NCBI GenBank assembly: GCA_001970855.1
Contig: LSSN01000532.1
Coordinates: 3,807 to 31,779, forward strand
DNA: 27,973 bases
DNA from: Smittium culicis
Taxonomy: Eukaryota > Kickxellomycota > Harpellomycetes > Harpellales > Legeriomycetaceae
Reading direction: 5' to 3'
In this document: one piece after another, positions 1 through 14,160 of the stretch
Layout: each line of letters starts with the position of its first letter
Position numbering within the stretch: position 1 is the first letter of the stretch
The notes under the pieces: model-generated
What the model was told of the DNA's origin: nothing
Database searches by the model: none
The model's input: only the letters and a program-made list of their open reading frames with translations
Made by a program: the position numbers and the translations under genes

Positions 1-3000
1 TGCAAATATTTTACCTGAATTTATTCTTTTTATTTATAAATTCTTCAATCTTAATGATTTCTTAATCTGTATATTCCATTATTAAACATTTTCCCCCTTT
101 TCACTAGAAGTCTTTTTAAAACCTTGAGACTTCCATAATTATTTAATGTCATCACTTATTGCAAAAGTGAAAATTAATATTTTGTTACTGCAATCACTAT
201 TGATACAACCTTATGGGGATTGAGTTGTGATTTATTCATAAAAAAGTTTTTTAATATTATTATGTGGCTTTTACATTTTTATTCTTTAAATACTTTATAT
301 TTGTTTACTAAATCAACCTTTAGTATTCTATAGCTATGTATCATGTTATAATTTTATGAAGTTGTGGTATTGTGGTATATAAATATTTGGCTGTTTTGTA
401 TAAATTAAGCTTTTTATGATTTTTAAAATGAAATTATAAAATTTTCCAAAATTAAAATACTACTTTTATTGATATGGATATCCGCTCGAAAACTATATTA
501 TCTGAAATATATAATAACTTATACTATAAAATTTCCTATTAAATAAAATTATTTTAATTGATTTTGATTAATCTTGCTGCTAAATAAATAGTGTGTCTAA
601 TTTTTTACCATTATAAATTATATGATAAAAAGAATTTTTTATATTTGCAAAAAAAAAGAAGATATTGTACAACTTAAAATATCTTTATGTATTATATATC
701 GAGGAAATGGTTGAAACTACATTTCTATAAATACAAAATTTTATTTTATCGACTAATTAATCAGCGATATACGCATATATTAAAACTAATTTCATTTTTT
801 TTCGATGATTATATATTTTATTCAGATATTATCAAATTTTTTATATTTCTATAAATTTGTAAAAATATTAAATCTGATTAATTTAATACACCATAATTAC
901 CATATATATTTCTAATCTACAAATAGCATTAAATTTTCTCAAAGGATCAAGATTATTTGAAATTATTTAATTTGCGCATTAATATAATTTGTAAAAATTT
1001 ATTTATATGAAAAAACTTTTAATGTCCAATAATTTTCATACATTCAATAACATTAAATAGAAAAATTGTAGCGATTAATCAATCTATCGATAAATGAGCT
1101 TTTATTCTATTAATATAACTATTTCTATTTCTAAAATACACTTACAAATTATTATCAATATTAAAGTGCTATTAGGCTCTTTATAATTCAATTTTATTTG
1201 AATATATATTAAAAATTAATAAAAAAAATTTATTAATGTAAAATGTATCTTGAAAAATAAAATGCTCACTTCTTTTATGACATCTTTTGTCTTTCCTTTT
1301 GTATTTTTTATGTTGTTTTTTTATTGCGGCATTTCTCTATAGATGTGCATAGAGATCTTCTATTTATATCCACAAATGATCTTGTATTATTAATTTATTG
1401 ATATTTTTAAAGAGCTTTTAGGCATAAATCTGTAGAAAACATAGTAAAAAAATTTTTATGAATAATATGATATGCATTCATACTATATTACTAATCCTTA
1501 TAAATGTACATATATATACAAAATTAATACTATCAGCCCATCTTGATGTCTAATAACTGACACTAGAGATTAATATCATGGTTTCGTTTAGCTTATAACC
1601 AGTTTTTTCGTTTTAATTATATCTTTTTTAATGATCAGTATCAAGTATATACCTTTAATATCAATAATTCTACCATTTCAAAAAAATTTTAATTTTTAAT
1701 TCAGACTCTGAACCTTTAAATTTTGAAAAAATTATCTGGTTACAAAGCCAACTGATTTCTCTTGTCTTTTTTATTCGATAAACAGCTAAGAAAGTCTTAA
1801 CCTCATGCTAATCAGCGATATTCTCAAAAATTGCTCATTCAGAAACATTGATTTTGGCGCATAATTGTCACATTTTTATTAATTCAATGTATAGTTCATA
1901 ATACGTATCGATATCAAAAAAAATTTTTAGAAAATCAGCTCTAAAGATAGAAAAAAATTATGTTTGTAGGATTTTTAGAATTATTATCAATTTTGTTTTT
2001 TTATTGCTTAATCCTATTAACTAATTTAAATAATCATATTTTATTTAATTTCAATGTTATAGACACAATATTTGGCTCGGTAACTGTCACATAATGATAA
2101 CAAGATTATGATAAAAGCTCATACTTGAAAATAAATTGAGATTATATTGACAGAAATTTTTAATGGATAATTTTCCACATTATTTTCGCGTTATATCGAT
2201 GATACTTTGTTCAGAAATCAATTATCACATAATTTACCTTATAATGAGATTTTAATTTGCTAAAATTTGAATCATATTTTTTTAATAATTTATATTTTGT
2301 GAATTAATAAAGATGGCATAAAAATAACTAAATAAAATATTATGCTTAAAATAAAAGTAGAAAATTTATTATTAAATAGCCATTAAACTTATAATTTATT
2401 GACTAAAACTTGTATTAACTTATCACCCGATACATGAATGAAAAAATTTTACCTTTCTAGTATGTCTATTAATTGTAAATATTTAAGTTTTATAGCTTAA
2501 ATCCAAATTTAATCTCTTAATAAGTATTATTATTAATCAACTGCTTCAAATAAATATTTTCCAGTTATCATCTAATTAGCTAGAAATTCCATATAGATTA
2601 GTCCTATCCTATAATTTTTGGCAATTATTAGATCAATTTAAAGAAAATTTTCTAATTCAATATTAAAAATGTAAAGGAAAAATGACCAATTAAATGAATA
2701 AATGAAATTCTATCTTTCCACTATTGATAATTTGAGCCCTATAATGAACGCTATATGAAATAATATGTTAAACATAACTCAAGAGTAAAATTAGGCAAAT
2801 TATTTTTGATTCATTGTATTCATTTATGTTTCAATTAAGTATAATATTTAGTGTTTTATCTTTTTTATAAAAGTTTAAATAATGTATAATTCCCAAACTT
2901 TGATACGAAATGTCATGCTGATTCGTATATAGTAATATGATTTTCTAGCATATAGATAACATTCTTATATTTTTTTGCTAAGTAATTGATTTAATATTCA

Positions 3001-6000
3001 ATAATTTATCTCGACATTATTCAATTATAATATTAAAATACCATAAAGTTTTGATAGATTTGACTATTAAAAAAATTAACATCTTCAGACTTATTAAAAA
3101 TTGTATTCATTTTAATTATGAAATTTTAATTAATTTTACCAATAATCATATAAATAAATATAACTGACATTTAAATAATAATATCATTATATATATAATC
3201 GTAATTTTATTTTAATTAATTGATTAAACTAATAATATTCGTAATTTTGACATATGTTTATTTTTTTACTAAATTAATATCTAAAAATTATAAAAATTGA
3301 TTTATAAAATTAATTAAAACTTTATTTAATAACACGAAAAATATTTATATCGAGCCTTTATCAAAAAATGATAATTACTTTTGTAAATCTATTATAAATA
3401 ACTTTCAATGAATATAAAAACTTTTTGCAATTATATAATATATAGAATGTGTTTTATTAATAAATATTAAAAAAAGTAATTATAATCTTTTGAAAATTGA
3501 ATTCAATGTTGTAAATTTATTTAATTTAATATATATTTGAAATTTCTAATAGAAAATTTTAATACTATCAATCCTGAAATATGATAATTATAAATTTTTG
3601 AATTGTGAAATTTCCTATTTTAGAAAATATATAATAATTATTAAAATAATATAAATATTAAATTTACAACCATTAGAATTTATAGCTTCTGCTTTTATAT
3701 ATATTTAAAAATTATTATATGTCGCTGAATTTTAAAAAATAATAATCCTTAAATAAATCAAAGTACTAATAAATAACTCATTAAATAGCTAATATTTAAT
3801 TCTCCATATTTTAAAGTTTATTTTAGCTGATATTGTATTAATTCTAATATTCAATATGTCCATAAACTTTTAACAAGATAAATTAAATACAAATTTTACA
3901 AATTTCAACTACTGATGTAGATTGAATATCATAATATAATATAAAACCACAAATTTTAATTAAATATTGATAGTAGCTCTATAATTAAAAAAATTTGTTA
4001 ATTATATTTTTTATTAATCTAGGTTTTAATTGAGAAAATATATCAAATTACTAAAAATAAATACATAAATTCATTTAATCCAAAAATCTGAAATCTGGAT
4101 ATAGCTAATCAATATATTTTACAAGATAATCTGCCCATATAGATTATCTATTTCGATCCTTTTTAACATTTTATTTACTAATAACTCAAAAATCTAATAA
4201 ATCTTTATTATAATTAATAATAAATAAATTAAAAATTTCTTTTTACGCAATAACTATCAATTTATTTAAAAATTCAATGAAAAAAAATTTTATCTTTATA
4301 TTTTGCCAATATTATTGTATTAAATTAAGCTAATTGGCCTAAAGAATAAAGTCAAAATATTAATTAATTTTAATAAATTTTTTTCTAAAAGGTTAAATCG
4401 ATAAAAATTAGAAAAAAACTTGAACATATCCACTAACTTCTTTTAAAGAGTTATTTACTGTTTCAAGTTCTATATATTTTTTATTTGAGTAAATTACATT
4501 AAAAATATAATTAGAATTATTGTAGTTTTTATTTTTTTATTTGTGTTAAAAATTTGAATTATCATAATAGACAGTTAATCGAAATGCTTTAAATTTATTT
4601 TGATATTTATATAAATGATACATTATAATAAAAAAAAGAAAGTTTATATTATTTATATTTAAATTTTGTCAGTAAATATATTTAAATAATAATTATTCAA
4701 TCTAAGTTATAATTTTTTCATTTGATTATTTAAAAAATAGAAAATTATTTCAATTTATAAATTACTAGAATAAACCAAATAATATATTATTCAACACTAT
4801 TTTTTAACAAGAGCTGAATATGTTTTTAGAAAAATACATAAATTTTCAGCTTTAGCCTGTTGCTGTAGAAACAGGCCACGTCGAAAAAAAATAAGTAATA
4901 ATTTCTTCAATAATAATTTGTTATAATTAACTATGTAAAATTTTTTCCTACACAATTTAATATTTATTTATTCTAGCTGACGATTCATATTTCTAGCAAT
5001 TTTTATTTATTATTATTTATAAATTATAAGCATGATAATATCTAAAGTTTAGATATAATATGAAATCTTCAATTTTTGTATAAAAAAAGAAAAATACCAA
5101 AAAAAATTAATTATCCTAATATTTTATTAAGCTCACAGTTTTAATATCTAAAGACAAATCCTAGAGTCAGTTTTTGTATTTTTTGCGATTGAATCACGAA
5201 TAATATGCATTCTAAAAACTTATAAACAATAGTTATAATATATTCTAGAAAAAATTAAGGGATTATTTGATTTATAAACTAAATAAAATAGTAATTATAA
5301 TTAAAAATATATATTAAAACCTATTTTTTTGTTATAGTCTTATAAAATACCGAGTATTATCATGTGTTAATAGTATAACTAATAAAAATGATGCATATGG
5401 TATTAAATTGTATAAATACTAGTATAAGTGGATGATATAAACGATTATTTATCCATTAAAAAAACAATAGCTTTATCTAAATATTAAATTTTTTTTGATT
5501 ATTTTGAAAACAAATAAATAAAGCATTAATTTATTTAGTAAATTGTTCAAATGATTTTATTCGAAAGATAAAATAGATTAGAAATATATAGCAATCATGA
5601 CATTCATTGCGATTCTTTATTTTTAAATCAAATATTAAATTTAAAATATCTTTATATAATTACAAACTATATTTATCTTAAAACACAAAATAAAATTCTA
5701 CCACAATTATTTTTGTTTTTTTTATGAAACAACTTTATTTAAACTTTTTAAAATTTTACCTATAAGTATATATAAATATAAACGTAAAAATATACTGTAA
5801 AAATTAATATAATTTCGAAATTAAAAAAAATAAAGAAATTGTAGATAATTTATAGAGTTAGCCAATAAAAATATGAAAATATTTTTTTTAATTTTTACAA
5901 GTTACTTAAGAATTTTAAAGCTCAACTCCAATTTCGAGAAAAAAAACATATATGTGGAGATCTTTTCAATCCCCAGGTTTTTTTATAGTCTCATGGTGTG

Positions 6001-9000
6001 TAGGCTTTTAGTAGCCATACTTTAGCTGAGTAAGATAATACTATAGAGGATATAAGATTATTATCTTCAAAGTTAATAAAGTATAAAACGTTTATTATTT
6101 TAAAAAAACAATGTATTATAATAACTAATAATATAATGATTATAAATTTGGGCTACATAAAAGCCTTTCTAGTGTTTTTTATGAACAAAAAGATTTGATT
6201 TGATGTGTGCTATTCTTTTAATTCAAATTTTTAAAGTAAATTTTTAGTAATTAAGTTTATTTACACTTTTCGGGGTCTTTTATACCTGTTGCTTTGATTT
6301 TGAAATTTTATATTATAAAACCAGAGTAAGTGTTTTCGGTTGATTAATGGTGGTAAAATTGTTCTTTTTTAAATTCTTTGGGGAAATCAAAAATTGCTGA
6401 CTGTTTATTTTCCCATATTGGTTAGATAAATACCAATAATAAAAAATTTTTGTGATTTTCATTTTTTTCAAGGCAAATCTCAAAAAACTTCGATATATAT
6501 ATAATCAAAAGTTTTTATAGATAAAAAATCTAATGCTATTATATAAATTTCATAATACATAAAATAAACACTAGAAAGCGTTATAAAACCTAAATATTTA
6601 TTACTTAAAGTGATTTTTTTAGAGAAAAGTTCAAACCTAAAATTTATTTCTAAGATTTTGATTTCAAAAGCAAATAGAAATACATTACTTTAATTTACTT
6701 TCCTATCAGCTCATAATTACATAATAAATAAATACTGATAAAAATTTTAGTCACAAATATATTTAAAATTGAAAAAAAAAATTTTTTTATTAAATTTCAA
6801 CTATTTAGTAATAAATCAAGTAATTTAATCTAAATTTTAGATAAAATTATAAAATGACTCATAATTCTCTTAAAAACAAAGCTGGTATGTAAGAAAAGCT
6901 TTGAAAAAAAAAGTGTATCAGATATGGAAAGATATGATTAAAAAATGAGCCTATTAATCCAATCAAAATTTCGCTGATCGTTTTATTATTTTATATGTAT
7001 TAAAATTATTATAATAAATTAAAATTTTATAAACTCAAATAATAATATAATATCTACATAAGTGATTAATTAATACTAAAAAACATGGATGTATAGTCTG
7101 AAGCACATTGAGCCCTCAAATAACAAAAAAAAGAGCCCGAGGTACCCCTCAACACCTCTACATCTATTTCACAGATAATAGAATATTTTTTTACCTTAAA
7201 GATTTATAAATTAAATTACATATTATAAAATTTAAAAATATTTTTATCAGTAATTTCAAATAGTGCTCCATATACGAAATATAAATACTATTTTATAATT
7301 TACCATAGGATTGATTTCTTTTTAATACTATAGTTTGATTCTTTACAGAGATAACTATTTCAAATGTTAAAGCTTCATCTTTCAATTTATACTACCGAGA
7401 TGTTTTACTTTGTTTTTAATGAGATTTTTTACTGAATTAACACATTTTTTGCTCTACGTTCTAGGTCGGCACATTTCTGAGTCAATCATTTAAATAATTT
7501 AAAAATTATTTATTTTTATTATGTAAGTGAAATTTAATGAAAATTTAAACCTTCTATTAAATTTTCCATCGATATAGAATTAAATAAGTATACACTGAAA
7601 TTGCATTATATAGCTTTTTAAATAAAGCAGGAGAATTTTTATTTAAAAAATCAAATATCTTTGAAATTAAGTCGTTTCTCGGTCTAATTATCTCCTATTT
7701 ATAAATATTTATTGTTTTTTATGAATCTGGATGACATTAATAAATGCTAGCATCATTATGATAGAGCTAATATTTTTTTATTAATAATTATCAAATACTT
7801 TTTTAATACTTGCCTTCTATTTTCAAATTTTAACATTTTTTAAAAAAATCGCTTTTACTATTCTTTTTTAGCATTGTAAAAATAAAAGCAATTAAATTTA
7901 AAAAGTTTAAAATTTTATTATTTAAACAAGGATTAAAGCTGTTTTTATAATTTTACCGCTGAAAACTATCAATATTTTAATGATTCGGATTAAAATAGAG
8001 GTGTTTTATAATCGATAGTGCGTATATAAAAACATTTAATGTTAATATAATATCACAATTTATCATGATATAATTTGCTCAATAGCCAATAGAAATACAT
8101 TATATAGACCAATATTCAACAATTTATATGTTTCAATGCTTGAGGATTAAATTAATAGTCTAGCGCAATCTAGAGAAAAAATGCAAAAAATTTATATTTT
8201 TTATATCTACGATGCTACAAAAATATTATTTCTATATTCATATAAAATTATGTTTAAAACGAAGCGCATATATACTTGAAAATTATTTTTACAAGAATTT
8301 GTCTCAGAAGGTTTTACACTAAGTATGTGGAGATTAATTATTGACACATTTAGTACTAGATAGAAAATATAATATTTAATTTTGTGTTTACTGATGATCA
8401 AATTTTACATATGTGTTTATTTCTTAAAATTTATTTATTATTATTTTTTAAAAAAATATTCCTTGCCTCCAAAAACCATTATTTTCTTCTACTATTATAG
8501 ATTTTGAAATATTTAGTTCACGGATTATTGAAATGAGAATTTCCCCTTTTCTTGGTTATTCAAGGTAATAATAGTATAATAGTGATTAAAGTACAAATTT
8601 TCCTATTTTATGGTTTAGATTCGCTAGATAGATTCTTTGTACAAAGGAAACTATTAGGATTCTTATTAGAAAAGAAAAAATCTGCGAGGAAGCCTTAAAA
8701 CAGGATAGCACTTTTATATTGTAAAATATAATAGTAGTAGCGTATGAATATATTTAAAGATTATAATATAAATTATTTCATTTTCTTGACTTTCCTCTAA
8801 TAAAAAATTCTCTTTGTGATAAATAACTGTTATCTCTATTTTTACAAAGAAATAAATAAATTTTAGATTTTTTTTAAAGTGAGATAAAAAAACTAAGATT
8901 TGAGAAATAAAAATAAATACTAGTTGTATAATAAATGAATTGATTAGCGATAAATATTATTTACAAATATGCACAAGATTTTCAACAACAATCTTTAATA

Positions 9001-11995
9001 GAAGGTATTTTTATTTAAGAGATATCGTGAATTAGCATGATTTTTTTATTATTTTAAGAAATTTTATAGATTATTTTATTATTACTTGATATTTTTAAAT
9101 TAATATTAGTTTATTTACCTAGGTAAAACCTCGTCAAACTTATTTTACCGAATATAGAGATTTATTACAATCATTTAAATATTATAATTTAATATAAAAC
9201 ATATTTGGGGTACGATTAAGTGTGCAAAAAATAAATAATTTATCTATTGATCATTCAAAAATCATCAAATACTCTTTAACTAACTTTTTCGAGGAAATTT
9301 TGCCCTTATCAAGGATTAAATAAAAAAAAGCCTGCAAAATTATTTTCTGCAGCGAATAATTTTATTAAACGACTAGATCCATAATATTTTATTATTGAAA
9401 TAATTCAAATATATAAAGTTTATGAAAATCAAACACAATAATTTTAATGGAAGATTAATTTTTTTTCATGAATTCTGTTTAATTGTAGAATTTTATTGCT
9501 TCAAACTCATTATTTGAATTTTCATACGGGGGATTCTTTATGAAAAGTGTGTTTTTATGCGTAAAGAGTTACAGTGTATGAAACATTATTTTAATGATTC
9601 TCCAAAAATATATATAGCAAATAATACTCTCAAGATGAAATGAATAAATAGAAAAAACGAAATTATCATTCAATTCTGGCATTAATGATTTTACCGTTAA
9701 AATATTTTTTTCTATAATTTTGAGTTGCAAAAGAGTGGTTTCTTCGTTCAGAATCACCCATATATGTTTGTAATTTGGTGATAGTCAATCAAATCAAATC
9801 GTTATTTATTTGGTTTTTTATTAAAGAAATCGATAATTAAAAGCCTATTCAGACTACAAGTAAATTCTGCTCACATAGAAATTCCTTTTATTTATACATC
9901 GAGTTCAACAAGGTTGAAGATTTAATTTTACTTATAGATATACCTTACCTTCTTTTTGGGGATATGTGTTTATCTTGTTTTTTTATATCTCATCGGGTTA
10001 AAATACTCACGAGCGATTAATTTGTTTCTAATTTTGATTATAGACAATATCTGCTAATATAGGATACCACCTAGGAAGAGCTTGAAAACCACTCCTAGCT
10101 TCCGAGAATATTGTTTAACAACCACTCATATATCATCCATTTTATGTTTTGTATATCATTTATTTATCAATTAGGTCAGCTTTTTTACCATAACTATTTA
10201 TTCCTTGAAAATTTTCAAGATACTTGATTCGAGATAGAAACTGGAGAGTATAATCTCATATTACTGCTGTTCCTCTAGTTTATTTTGGTTTTCGTAGTCA
10301 GCATATTTAGAGGTTATTACTTTAATCATAATCCCAATAAATACTAGATATACATCCAATATTTTATTTTTGTAATAAAACTTTTTATTCCATAGATTGC
10401 AGCTATATAAACTTTTATCTAACTTGTGAGAATTTGGGACTAATTAAATCAAATAATCAATTTTCATTTTCATAATTTTTTTATTTTCAATACTTTTAAT
10501 GCTATAAATCAATCAATAAAATAAAAAGTGATATGATGGTAAACTTCAATTTTTAAAGATTCATCAAGTTTAAATTGTTGATGAATTAAACTCGTAATTA
10601 AAATTGATTAACTTTTATATTAAAAGAAATTTCTACCATATTTAATTTCTTTGTTTAGTATATAAAAGATTTTTCATAACTATATTATTAATCATTATTA
10701 TTGTCAAGGTATAAAATAAATATAAACAGTTCATAGTAAAAACAAGAAATTTTTGCTAGTTATAATCACATCTATAAGTGTAAAAAAGGATTTATTTGAA
10801 ATTTTCTTTTTATTAAAAATAAAGTAAAAAGTATAAAAAAGTATTTTTATGTTTGCTTCAATATCCACGATATTCTTTTATTATTATCAAATAATTTAAT
10901 TTTTTTTTGATAAATTATATTAAGCAAATAAAACTTATATAATGCAATAAAATATAACGAAAAATTTGCACAAAAATGAAATAACTGGTTTTATTTATTG
11001 ATTGAGATAACATATCTATTAAATAGTTATTTTTCAAAATAAGATATATACCTAATTATTTTTAATATAATTATGATTGATATCCTTCTACTAAAAAAGG
11101 AATTTTGATTAAAAACTCTTCAAATTTCAGGTATTCAGAGGCTATTTTAATCAAAGCGAGAAATAATTGGCCATTTAGTTGTATTAGTTTAGTGTTCTCA
11201 AAAATAATTTAATATTTAATATAAAGTGATATTTTTTGTGTAATTTTCATTATAGTTACAAGTCTATAAATTTTTTTTGAAATGAAAGGAAATAAATTAA
11301 ATTTATCGAGCGAAAAATGTTGTAGTTTCATTTTAACCTTATTTTATCATTACTCGTTTTAATTCTTGAGGTAAGAAACTGTATTGTCTGAATTATCATA
11401 TATTTGGGGCATTATTTATGAGTATTTGAGCTTTTTTCTATTGAATTTTCTACTTATTCTATTACTAGTGTTTGTTTAAAAAGACTGTGTGAAAAAGCAA
11501 ACTGGCATGAAATTAATTTCATCATATGACTACGTGCAATTTATTTATGAAAATGGATATGCTATTAGAGTTAAAAGCTCATTTTTTCGCAATCATATCT
11601 CACTTAACATTCTACTTTGAGATATTACTTATCCGAAATAAATATGAATTTTATACTTTGAAAAATAAGAGTGATTAAGGAATTCTGCAATAATCTAATC
11701 AACTATGATAATGAATTTTTTTTCTGCAATAATTTAAAGTGGACAATTAGAATTAAATTTGTACTCGTCATAATATAAACTTTTGTAAAAATGTAAGTTA
11801 AACTAAAAGTAAAAGATAAAAATATAAAAGTTTATTATTAGTTTGAGTTTGGCTTTAAGTAAATAAATAAATTGATGTTGGAATATTCATATAGATAATT
11901 CAGAAAAAAGAAAAAAGAAAAAAGCTAGAATTGAAATTGAAATTTACAGTTACAATCTGAAAACACTATAAACTAAAACAATAAAATAAAAAAAA
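1..11995. other. Gene-free, very A+T-rich region
   Basis: Nothing here can be supported as a gene. Open frames are short (about 60 codons at most), in line with chance in DNA this A+T-rich, and none shows a recognisable domain. The A+T bias looks strongest at about 2.6-5.9 kb, where some 60-base lines contain only about seven G or C. No tRNA A/B boxes, rRNA, telomere repeat, long terminal repeats or CRISPR-like array were seen. Small GC-richer islands occur near 4,855-4,876 (hairpin), 5,940-6,010 and 7,100-7,160, but they were not identified. The region may be ordinary intergenic DNA, decayed transposons or a centromere-like A+T-rich block; the sequence alone does not decide. Confidence 0.7.
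4855..4876. repeat. 7-bp GC-rich hairpin in A+T-rich DNA
   Basis: The arms GCCTGTT (4855-4861) and AACAGGC (4870-4876) are perfect inverted repeats around an 8-nt loop. Four of the seven pairs are G-C, which is unusual for this part of the window. No gene flanks it, so a terminator or ncRNA role cannot be assigned. Confidence 0.5.
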
Positions 11996-13084
11996 TCAAA
12001 CTCTGGGGCTTGATATTTCGAGTAAAGCTTTAAACATTACGTCGCGTGTAGATTTCATTATATCGTCAATATCACAATCTTCGTTTTTAGAATCAAGGAT
12101 TGCTGGTAAGACTCTAACTTTGATGACGCCACTTTTGAAGCGCCATATTTTAGGGTTGATGATGTTGTGCATATCTGAGATGGCTAAAGGAAGAATGGGT
12201 ACTTTAGCACCTTTAGCGAGAAGGAAGGCACCTTTCTTGAATGGAAGCATGTCAGGACCATGAGAATGATAACCTCTAGTTCCTTCAGGGAAGAAAAATA
12301 CGCAGTTCTGGATAAGGATTAAAATGGCAAGATAAGGTAAATATTAGATACTTGATTATTATAAGGTATTTTTATTTAAATACTACAGTATAGAAATCTT
12401 ATTAATAGAGGGTACCTTTTTTCTAAGCAAATCTTCAGAAGCTTTTTTAAACATTTCTTTTGTAGATTGTTTAACCCCTCTAGAGATGAAAATATCATCA
12501 GCCAAAATCACTATTATAAAAAAGGAATGAGTATTAGCAAATTTATAACGATTTTTTAACAAGAAGTTTATATTTAAGGCAGTCATAAAAATAAAAATCG
12601 GGAAAGAATGACTCGAGAAGGATCTAGGTAAAAAGTGGAGGTGATAAATGTAAAAAAAGTTGAACTTACTAAACCAGCCGAGTAATGGGTAATACTTAAT
12701 AACTTTTTTAGCAAGTATGACGGCATTTTTAGGAAATACCACACCTAACCAAACTAAATCGACAAAGCTTTGGTGATTTCCAACAAAAACGTAAGGTTTA
12801 TTTTCTTCTAGCAGTTCGGGGTTTTCAATTTCTACGGATATTCCTAAAATCAGCTTAGACAAATGGCTAAAAGTGCGGCCTGTTAGCCAGTTCAAAGAAC
12901 TTCGCTGATTGGTAAGAATCAAGTATGGAGAGCAAGAAATAGATACAACAGCCGAAACGAAAGTAATCAATACGAAATTTATAGTTTTAGTGACAAATTC
13001 GATCTTGTCGTTAAGTTTCGATAGCAGATTCATGGATACTTGAGCACCCAAGAAGTAAAGCGTGTATGTAACGATTGCGCCCAT
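11996..13084 (-). CDS. SLC1: 1-acyl-sn-glycerol-3-phosphate acyltransferase (Slc1-type LPAAT), 3 exons
   Basis: Predicted to transfer an acyl chain from acyl-CoA to lysophosphatidic acid, giving phosphatidic acid in ER or lipid-droplet membranes. Exons on the minus strand: 13084-12670, 12510-12416 and 12307-11996. Introns are 159 and 108 nt with donors GTAAGT and GTACCC; phases (1, then 0) close to give 273 residues, against about 303 in yeast Slc1. Family motifs: NHQSFVD (103-109, the H-x4-D catalytic pair), FPEGTR (176-181) and VPILP (206-210). Hydrophobic N-terminal stretches fit membrane anchoring. The start at 13084 is the first true ATG; upstream in-frame codons include only a TTG at 13153. 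Block II reads DIFISR where relatives have a form like GxxFxDR. The first intron is a multiple of three without stops, so an unspliced frame stays open through it. A TTTATT at 11831-11836 could be the antisense of an AATAAA signal. Confidence 0.9.
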
Positions 13085-13945
13085 TTCAATAAAAATAATT
13101 TTTGTTTGGTAAGTTGATTTAAAGGCTACTAGCCGAAGACTATAGTGTGACAATTAAATTAGTAATAGCGGTAAGAAAGATAGGGAAAGAGGGGAAGTAC
13201 TGTAGCATTAATACGCTTTATGACTTTTTGGTGAAGCTATAAAAATTTTTTTTCTTTAATTTTTCAGAGTGTGAATATTGTTATCTGGGAAAGGAATTCG
13301 ATGCTTTGTTATTTCAAATATTATGGATGGATAAATAATAAAAAATAGTTGCAGAAAATCGAAATAAGCAACAAAAATAATATGATTGGCTTAAATGAAA
13401 AGGGAGTCTATACACTTATTAGTCCGATTTCTGTATAGTCGTATAATGGGCCAATTATTCTAGCACTTGAGTCAAATATTACTCAAAAAACTCTTGATAT
13501 TATCTACTATTTTTGTTAGAAAATTGGGATTTAAGGTTTGGGAAATAACCAAGGCATGCGTCGAGATACAACGCAAAACAACTCAAGGGAAAATAAAGTA
13601 TTCATGATAAAACTTCAATGATTTCGTCTCTATGGAAAAAAATTTACACCTAAACCAATTTATGCTAAATTATGGTTAATGCTACTAACCTTTATAACTA
13701 TAAAATCCATCAACTAATCATTAAAAATAATCTAAACTATTGCAGAAAATTAAAGTTTGCTTGTAAAAAAAAAAAAAGCAAACAATCAATGCGACCAATA
13801 GCTTTGATAAACCAACTTGGTAATATGATTTATCATTGTCTGTTTTTTTTTCGAAACTTTTTTTTTTAGCGCTTTAATTAATAACAAATATTCCCGTCTG
13901 CAATACATACGCTATAACAATTATATTTTAATTCATAAATTCCAA

Positions 13946-13986
13946 CGATATCATGAAGGTGCCATCTTTTTTTGATAATGATATCG
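13946..13986. repeat. 9-bp perfect inverted repeat
   Basis: CGATATCAT at 13946-13954 pairs exactly with ATGATATCG at 13978-13986 across a 23-nt loop. It lies directly before the tandem repeat starting near 13991, so the two may belong to one decayed element. No function can be assigned. Confidence 0.6.
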
Positions 13987-13990
13987 ACAC

Positions 13991-14160
13991 TTACTAAGAG
14001 ATAAAAAATTCTTCTACAAGTTCTTAATCACGAGCTCAATTATGATAGTTACTGAGACAAAAAGCTCTTAAAAGTTCTTAATCACGAGTTCATTCGTTAT
14101 ACTTAACTAAAAGACAAAAATCTTAAATTTCTCTTAACCACTAGTCCATTCATGAAGCTA
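13991..14160. repeat. Degenerate tandem repeat, about 3 copies of 54-56 bp
   Basis: The 16-mer AGTTCTTAATCACGAG occurs exactly at 14019-14034 and 14073-14088. A diverged copy of its end (CTTAACCACTAG) occurs at 14133-14144, giving spacings of 54 and 56. Around these, each unit has a purine-rich AGA(T/C)AAAAA segment and a following TCA/TTCAT segment. Copies are diverged, so this is an old repeat. No coding frame spans it. Confidence 0.75.

Noticed and set aside
8207..8401. 64-codon minus-strand open frame
   Set aside because: Length fits chance in this A+T-rich DNA; no domain or splice-supported extension.
9569..9757. 62-codon minus-strand open frame
   Set aside because: It starts with GTG, has no ATG near its start and no recognisable domain.
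13085..13153. Upstream extension of the acyltransferase to 13153
   Set aside because: The codon there is TTG, not ATG. The ATG at 13084 is used instead.
13672..13869. 65-codon plus-strand open frame with ATG
   Set aside because: Includes a poly-A run read as Lys and a poly-T run read as Phe; no family resemblance; chance is the simpler view.
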